A stretch of 18,567 nt of DNA from positions 1 to 18,567 of the forward strand of contig JBBDSM010000158.1 of NCBI GenBank assembly GCA_040904945.1, given 5' to 3'. Numbering within the stretch: the first letter of the stretch is position 1; every line of letters begins with the position of its first letter. The notes below the pieces were generated by a model. The model saw only the letters and a list, made by a program, of their open reading frames with translations. It searched no databases and was not told the DNA's origin. Positions 15,230 to 18,567 of the stretch are shown one piece after another. Origin of the DNA: JAWLHJ01 sp040904945. Its GTDB lineage: Bacteria; Gemmatimonadota; Gemmatimonadetes; Longimicrobiales; Gaopeijiaceae. The position numbers and the translations under genes were made by a program.

Positions 15230-15475
15230 TATCTGTTTTCCTCTGTAATCTGTCGTTGTCCGTTCTTCCCACCTGCGCCCGGCGGCTTCGCAGCGACCAC
15301 AGGCACTTTTGCACTAAAGGATGCAAGCCACGTGCCATCCGTTACACAACCGAGCAACTGCCTGGCCTACCAAGACTTGCAGCAAAGATTTCCTCCACGC
15401 GGTGGCGGGTAGATCGGGACTGTTCGCACGGTTCGCGTGGTTCTTGCAGGAAGTGGAGCGCTGCGTTGTGGGTAA
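15230..15475. other. Intergenic region upstream of the minus-strand lipoprotein
   Basis: About 246 bp of lower GC than the rest, holding the ribosome binding site and presumably the promoter of the lipoprotein at 14543-15229. A short inverted repeat (TTGCA...TGCAA, about 15308-15325) is visible. I see no convincing gene. The plus-strand frame from 15321 is mostly the shadow of the oxidase remnant farther right. Confidence 0.4.
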
Positions 15476-15622
15476 GGTATCTGGGCCTACGGCGAGCTGT
15501 TCCTGCCTCTGGACGCCGAGCTCGAGGCGCTCCGGTGCATCGGCTTCCGGTCTCTCGCCCGCGACGGGTCATTTGTCACCATGCGAATGGTCGCGGAGGG
15601 TGCGCTCACCCCGACGGCCTGA
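15476..15622 (+). pseudogene. Possible C-terminal scrap of an unidentified protein
   Basis: After an in-frame TAA at 15473, one frame reads 'GIWAYGELFLPLDAELEALR' and continues with 'CIGFRSLARDGSFVTM' and 'RMVAEGALTPTA' to a TGA at 15620-15622. Third positions are strongly GC-rich and the amino-acid pattern is protein-like, yet there is no start codon before the homologous-looking part except an internal ATG. It overlaps the end of the oxidase remnant by 17 bases, tail to tail. I do not recognise the family. It may be the tail of a decayed gene, or chance. Confidence 0.3.
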
Positions 15623-16299
15623 TGTTTTGGTTGCACCGGAACAGATTATGTGGGTCGTACTTGGTCTTGATACGCGCCAGACGCTCGAGGTTCGGGCCAT
15701 AGGCCTCGGGCACGCGAGAGGTCTCCTCATGGCTGAGGAGGTTCACGTAGACCCCGCCCCTGGTGTGGGCCGACATGGCGTGGTGGAAGTCGGACACCCA
15801 GGCACGCATCCGTTGGTCGTCGCCGGGGTCGGTCCAGTCGGCCACCACGTGGAAGCAGAAGGCGCGATCGCGGTGCGGGTACGCCGTCGCATCTTTCGGC
15901 ACCCGGGCGATGGCCCCGCCGTACGGTTCGAAGTAGGCCAACGTGAAGGGACCCTCGAGGGCGGCGCCGAAGTGCGCAAGGGTGTCGATGGCATCGTCGG
16001 AGATCTCGTCGAAGAGTTGGGCTCTCGACGCGCGACGATTTCCCTCGGGCATCCCCTCGTCGAACATGGACTGGGCCGCCACGTAGGGCATCCGCTGGAA
16101 ACCGCCCAGAAGGGGCGTCCCGAAGGTCTCGATGGGACGCACGGCCTCGCGGGCTTCCTCCTCGCCCCCCACGTGCACCGCCACGAGGATGAGGACCGGC
16201 CGGCCCTGAACCTCGGCGGGGAAGGGAGCTACGGGAGGGGCTCGCAGGATGAACGGATAGCACGCGAGCTCCTCCGGAGCGCTCGCCATGAGCTCTCGA
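15606..16299 (-). pseudogene. C-terminal half of a berberine-bridge-type FAD-linked oxidase (N terminus lost)
   Basis: The frame encodes the substrate and BBE domains of a vanillyl-alcohol-oxidase-superfamily flavoenzyme. It begins at 'RELMASAPEELACYPFI', passes 'GRPVLILVAVHVGGEEEAR', 'FQRMPYVAAQSMFDEG' and 'FCFHVVADWTDPGDD', and ends in the BBE signature 'KYDPHNLFRCNQNI'. About 230 residues remain of a normal 450-480. The whole FAD-binding PCMH domain, including any flavin-attachment His/Cys, is missing. Recognisable sequence stops near 16299, where a broken permease begins on the opposite strand. An ATG at 16289 could start a shorter product, but it would lack the FAD domain and could not bind flavin as the family does. 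It is treated as a remnant. Confidence 0.75.
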
Positions 16300-18131
16300 C
16301 CCCCTCCCGTATCCCGATGCCGACCGCCTCGTCTCCATCGAGGGACTTGGAGAGGACGGCACACGGCTCCAGTCCACGTTCGGCACGTATCTGGAGCTCG
16401 CGGAGCGAACCCGGGCTCTGGAGACCCTGGCGGTGTTCAAGCCCTGGCAGCCCACGCTCACCAGCGGCGACGAGCCCGCGCGGCTGGAAGGGCAGAGCGT
16501 GAGCGCCGCCTACTTCGACGTGCTGGGTGTGCGACCCGCCCTGGGCCCCGGCTTCGCTGCCGAAGCGGACAGGCCAGGAGGTCCCCTCGAGGTCATCCTC
16601 GGCGACGGGCTCTGGCGCGACCGGTTCGGGGCAGACCCCGACGTCGTGGGTCGCATCCTCCAGCTGGACGCTAGCGCCTACCAGATCGTCGGCGTGATGC
16701 CGCGAGCGTTCGAGAACGTGACCGCCCCGCGGGCCCAGGCGTGGACCCTGCTCCAATACCACGCCCGGCCCGTCTCGTTCGAGGACCGGGAGTGGGGCCG
16801 CCACCTCGACATGATCGCTCGGATGGCGCCGGCGGTGACGCTGGCTGACGCCCGCGACGAGGTGAACGAGATCGCGAACGACCCCGTGCCGAGCTTCCCG
16901 CGCCCGGAATGGGCGACGCTGACGCGTGGGCTCCCCGTGCGCCTCCTCGGGGACGCCACCACGGCCGATGCGCGCCCGACCATGCTCCTCTTCCTGGGCG
17001 CGGTGGGTCTTCTGGTCGTGGTCACGTGCGCCAACCTCACCCTCCTCCTCCTGGCCCGTGGCGCACGGCGGCGGAGTGAGTTCGCCATGCGTGCCGCCTT
17101 GGGTGCCGGACGCGGCCGACTCGCCCGCTACCTCCTCACGGAGAGCCTCCTCATCTCCGCGTTGGGCGGTCTCGTGGGACTCGCCGTGGCCCGACTGGGG
17201 GTGTCCTCGCCAGCTTCCGCTGAGCGGCGAGGCCGACGCGTACGGCATCGCCCTCGTCGACGGGAGCGATGCGGAGCGGGCCGCCGGACCCGCGTATCGC
17301 TATGCGGTGTCCTCCGGATACCTGGAGACCATGGGCATCCGGGTCCGCCGCGGTCGTGGCCTTGCCGACACCGATGAGGCGGGGGCCCCGCCCGTGGCGG
17401 TGGTGAGCCAACGGCTGGCCTCTCGCCTCTTCGGCGAGCGCGATCCCATGGGCCACGCCATCCAGCTGGGTCCTCCGAGGCCCGACGGATACACCATCGT
17501 GGGCGTCGTGGACGACGTGAAGCAGACCTCCCTCGCGGACGGCGACCCGGACGGGGTCTACATCGCGGCCCACCAGTGGCACTGGGCTGACCCGGTGCGG
17601 TGGGTGACGGTGCGCACCGGAGGAGACCCGACGGACCTGCTCCCGTTCATACGGCGCGCCATCTGGTCTGTGGACGGGGATCAGCCGGTGGTGAGGGCGC
17701 AGTCCATGGAGACGCTGGTGGCGGACTCCGAGGATCTCCGTCGGTTCGTGCTCCTGGTGATGTCGGCCTTCGGGCTCACGGCGACGGCTCTGGCGATCAT
17801 CGGTCTATTCGGGGTCCTGTCCGGCATGGTCGCGGAGCGCCTTCCCGAGTTGGGCATCCGAGCCGCCCTGGGAGCACCGAGGAAGGGCATCGTGGCCCTG
17901 GTCGTTCGCCAGGGCGTGGTGATGACCGCCGTGGGCGTGGCCCTGGGGGCCCTCCTGGCCGCGGCGGCGAGCAGAGCTCTGGCCACCTTGCTCTTCGAGG
18001 TATCGACTCTGGACCCCATCACGTACGTGGCGGTCACGGCGCTCCTGGTGCTCGCAGGCGGCGTCGCCTGCATCGTGCCCGCGTCCCGGGCGGCCACCGT
18101 GGACCCGGTCCGGACCTTGAAGGCCGACTGA
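16292..18131 (+). pseudogene. ADOP/MacB-type permease remnant with lost N terminus and internal frame-breaking deletion
   Basis: Before the break, one frame (after an in-frame TGA at 16289) reads 'LDPLPYPDADRLVSIEGLG', 'LEGQSVSAAYFDVLGVRPAL' and, near 16980-17205, the first FtsX-type membrane block ending 'GGLVGLAVARLGV'. Past about 17205 the match moves to another frame: 'RQLPLSGEADAYGIALVDGS', 'YLETMGIRVRRGRGLAD', then the C-terminal FtsX block with 'ERLPELGIRAALGA' and 'PASRAATVDPVRTLKAD'. Intact relatives have an N-terminal membrane helix before 'LRPLPYPD', and a long stretch between the first FtsX block and the 'LPLSG' segment. Both are gone here. Such permeases are thought to serve efflux or lipoprotein handling with a MacB-like ATPase. 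None is nearby. It cannot make a normal product. Confidence 0.8.
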
Positions 18132-18313
18132 GGCGGGGATCGCGACCGCTCTTGCGCCCGCCGCCTCCCGGGGGCAGACACCACGGCCGTCGGACTGCTC
18201 CGGTGTGGCGAGAAAGGTTCGTACCACATGCGCATCTTGCGGATGCTCACCGGGTCGGGTCAGCTCGGAAACCCGCCCGGCTCAACCACACCCAGGGACT
18301 GGCGACGTGAATC
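18132..18313. other. Spacer between permease remnant and CheB fragment
   Basis: This 182-bp gap lies between two convergent features. It shows a small GCATC/GATGC stem (about 18231-18245) and no convincing reading frame or terminator. Confidence 0.35.
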
Positions 18314-18567
18314 CTAAGGGGCGCATTCCCGCATTCCCGCCAAGACGCGTACCCCCGGAACGCGTTCGCCCGCCACCAGCGCCTTCAGCACGTTAGCGAG
18401 CGTTCGCAGGGAAAACACGACATCAATGTGGGCGGAGGCCAGTGCGTTAAGCGGCATTGAAGGAAAGAGCGCGTCCGCAGGATCTTGCGTGAGGCACAGT
18501 CCGCCATGGTTATTGATCGCAATCAGGCCCGCCACGCCGTCGCTGAGATTGCCGGTGAGCAAAACGC
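18314..18567 (-). CDS. CheB-type methylesterase domain protein, C-terminal part (runs off the right edge)
   Basis: The visible 84 residues are the end of a chemotaxis protein-glutamate methylesterase domain, which removes methyl groups from chemoreceptor glutamates. The sequence 'VLLTGNLSDGVAGLIAINNH' matches the CheB 'LTGMG.DG..G...I...GG' region that carries the catalytic Asp. 'TQDPADALFPSMPLNAL' matches the following 'QDP..A....MP..A'. The catalytic Ser and His would lie beyond the edge, so it is unknown whether a receiver domain is attached, or whether this is a single-domain CheB-like protein. Met of the usual TGMG is Asn here. Codon use is less GC-biased at third positions than in the upstream genes. 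The final 20 residues (AGERVPGVRVLAGMRECAP) are a basic tail. Confidence 0.8.
   Translation of the reverse strand, partial: VLLTGNLSDGVAGLIAINNHGGLCLTQDPADALFPSMPLNALASAHIDVVFSLRTLANVLKALVAGERVPGVRVLAGMRECAP

Noticed and set aside
15321..16502. 393-codon plus-strand frame
   Set aside because: Mostly antisense to the oxidase remnant with its BBE signature. The first part has no protein-like character.
17681..18250. 189-codon minus-strand frame
   Set aside because: Antisense to the C-terminal FtsX block of the permease remnant, with no motif.

Overview
The window is GC-rich DNA with strongly GC-biased third codon positions and no tRNA, rRNA, CRISPR array or transposase that I can see. The best guess for the source is Gemmatimonadota or a nearby lineage such as Acidobacteriota. 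That rests on family knowledge, not on a marker gene: an ADOP/MacB-type permease remnant, lipoproteins of the 'CGDDPVAP' style, a DUF3187 outer-membrane protein and a fused FeS/NrfD molybdoenzyme subunit.

Layout. 1-136 is non-coding and carries nested inverted repeats. 137-541 (-) is a DUF2177-type membrane protein, divergent from a class II-like photolyase (698-2224, +). The photolyase converges with a DUF3187-type outer-membrane protein (2235-3275, -). Two small membrane-associated proteins of unknown function follow (3399-3731 and 3840-4352, +).

The core of the window is a probable operon on the + strand (4453-11332, perhaps to 11686). It encodes a GYF-like single-pass membrane protein, a 539-residue fusion of a four-cluster ferredoxin subunit with an NrfD/PsrC quinone-reactive anchor, a 974-residue molybdopterin oxidoreductase with a cysteine Mo ligand and no Tat signal, and a TorD-type chaperone. 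Overlapping stops and starts (ATGA at 5790; 8 bases at 10355) suggest translational coupling. The gene set implies a cytoplasm-facing, membrane-anchored redox complex exchanging electrons with the quinone pool. Its substrate cannot be read from the sequence. The GYF-like protein looks like an extra, undescribed component.

11405-11686 is a small glycine-rich membrane protein, 11703-12623 a family 2-like glycosyltransferase, and 12826-14151 a lipoprotein with a short collagen-like Gly-X-Y stretch. 14543-15229 (-) is a second lipoprotein.

From 14152 to about 18131 the sequence, apart from the second lipoprotein, looks like a gene graveyard. It holds a frameshifted PhoD phosphatase fragment, a scrap of another protein, a possible C-terminal scrap at 15476-15622, the C-terminal half of a berberine-bridge-type FAD oxidase, and an ABC-type permease that lacks its N terminus and has an internal out-of-frame deletion. 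The oxidase and permease remnants meet head to head at about 16290-16300, with both 5' ends missing. The window ends in the C-terminal part of a CheB methylesterase domain (-) with less GC-biased codon use than its neighbours.
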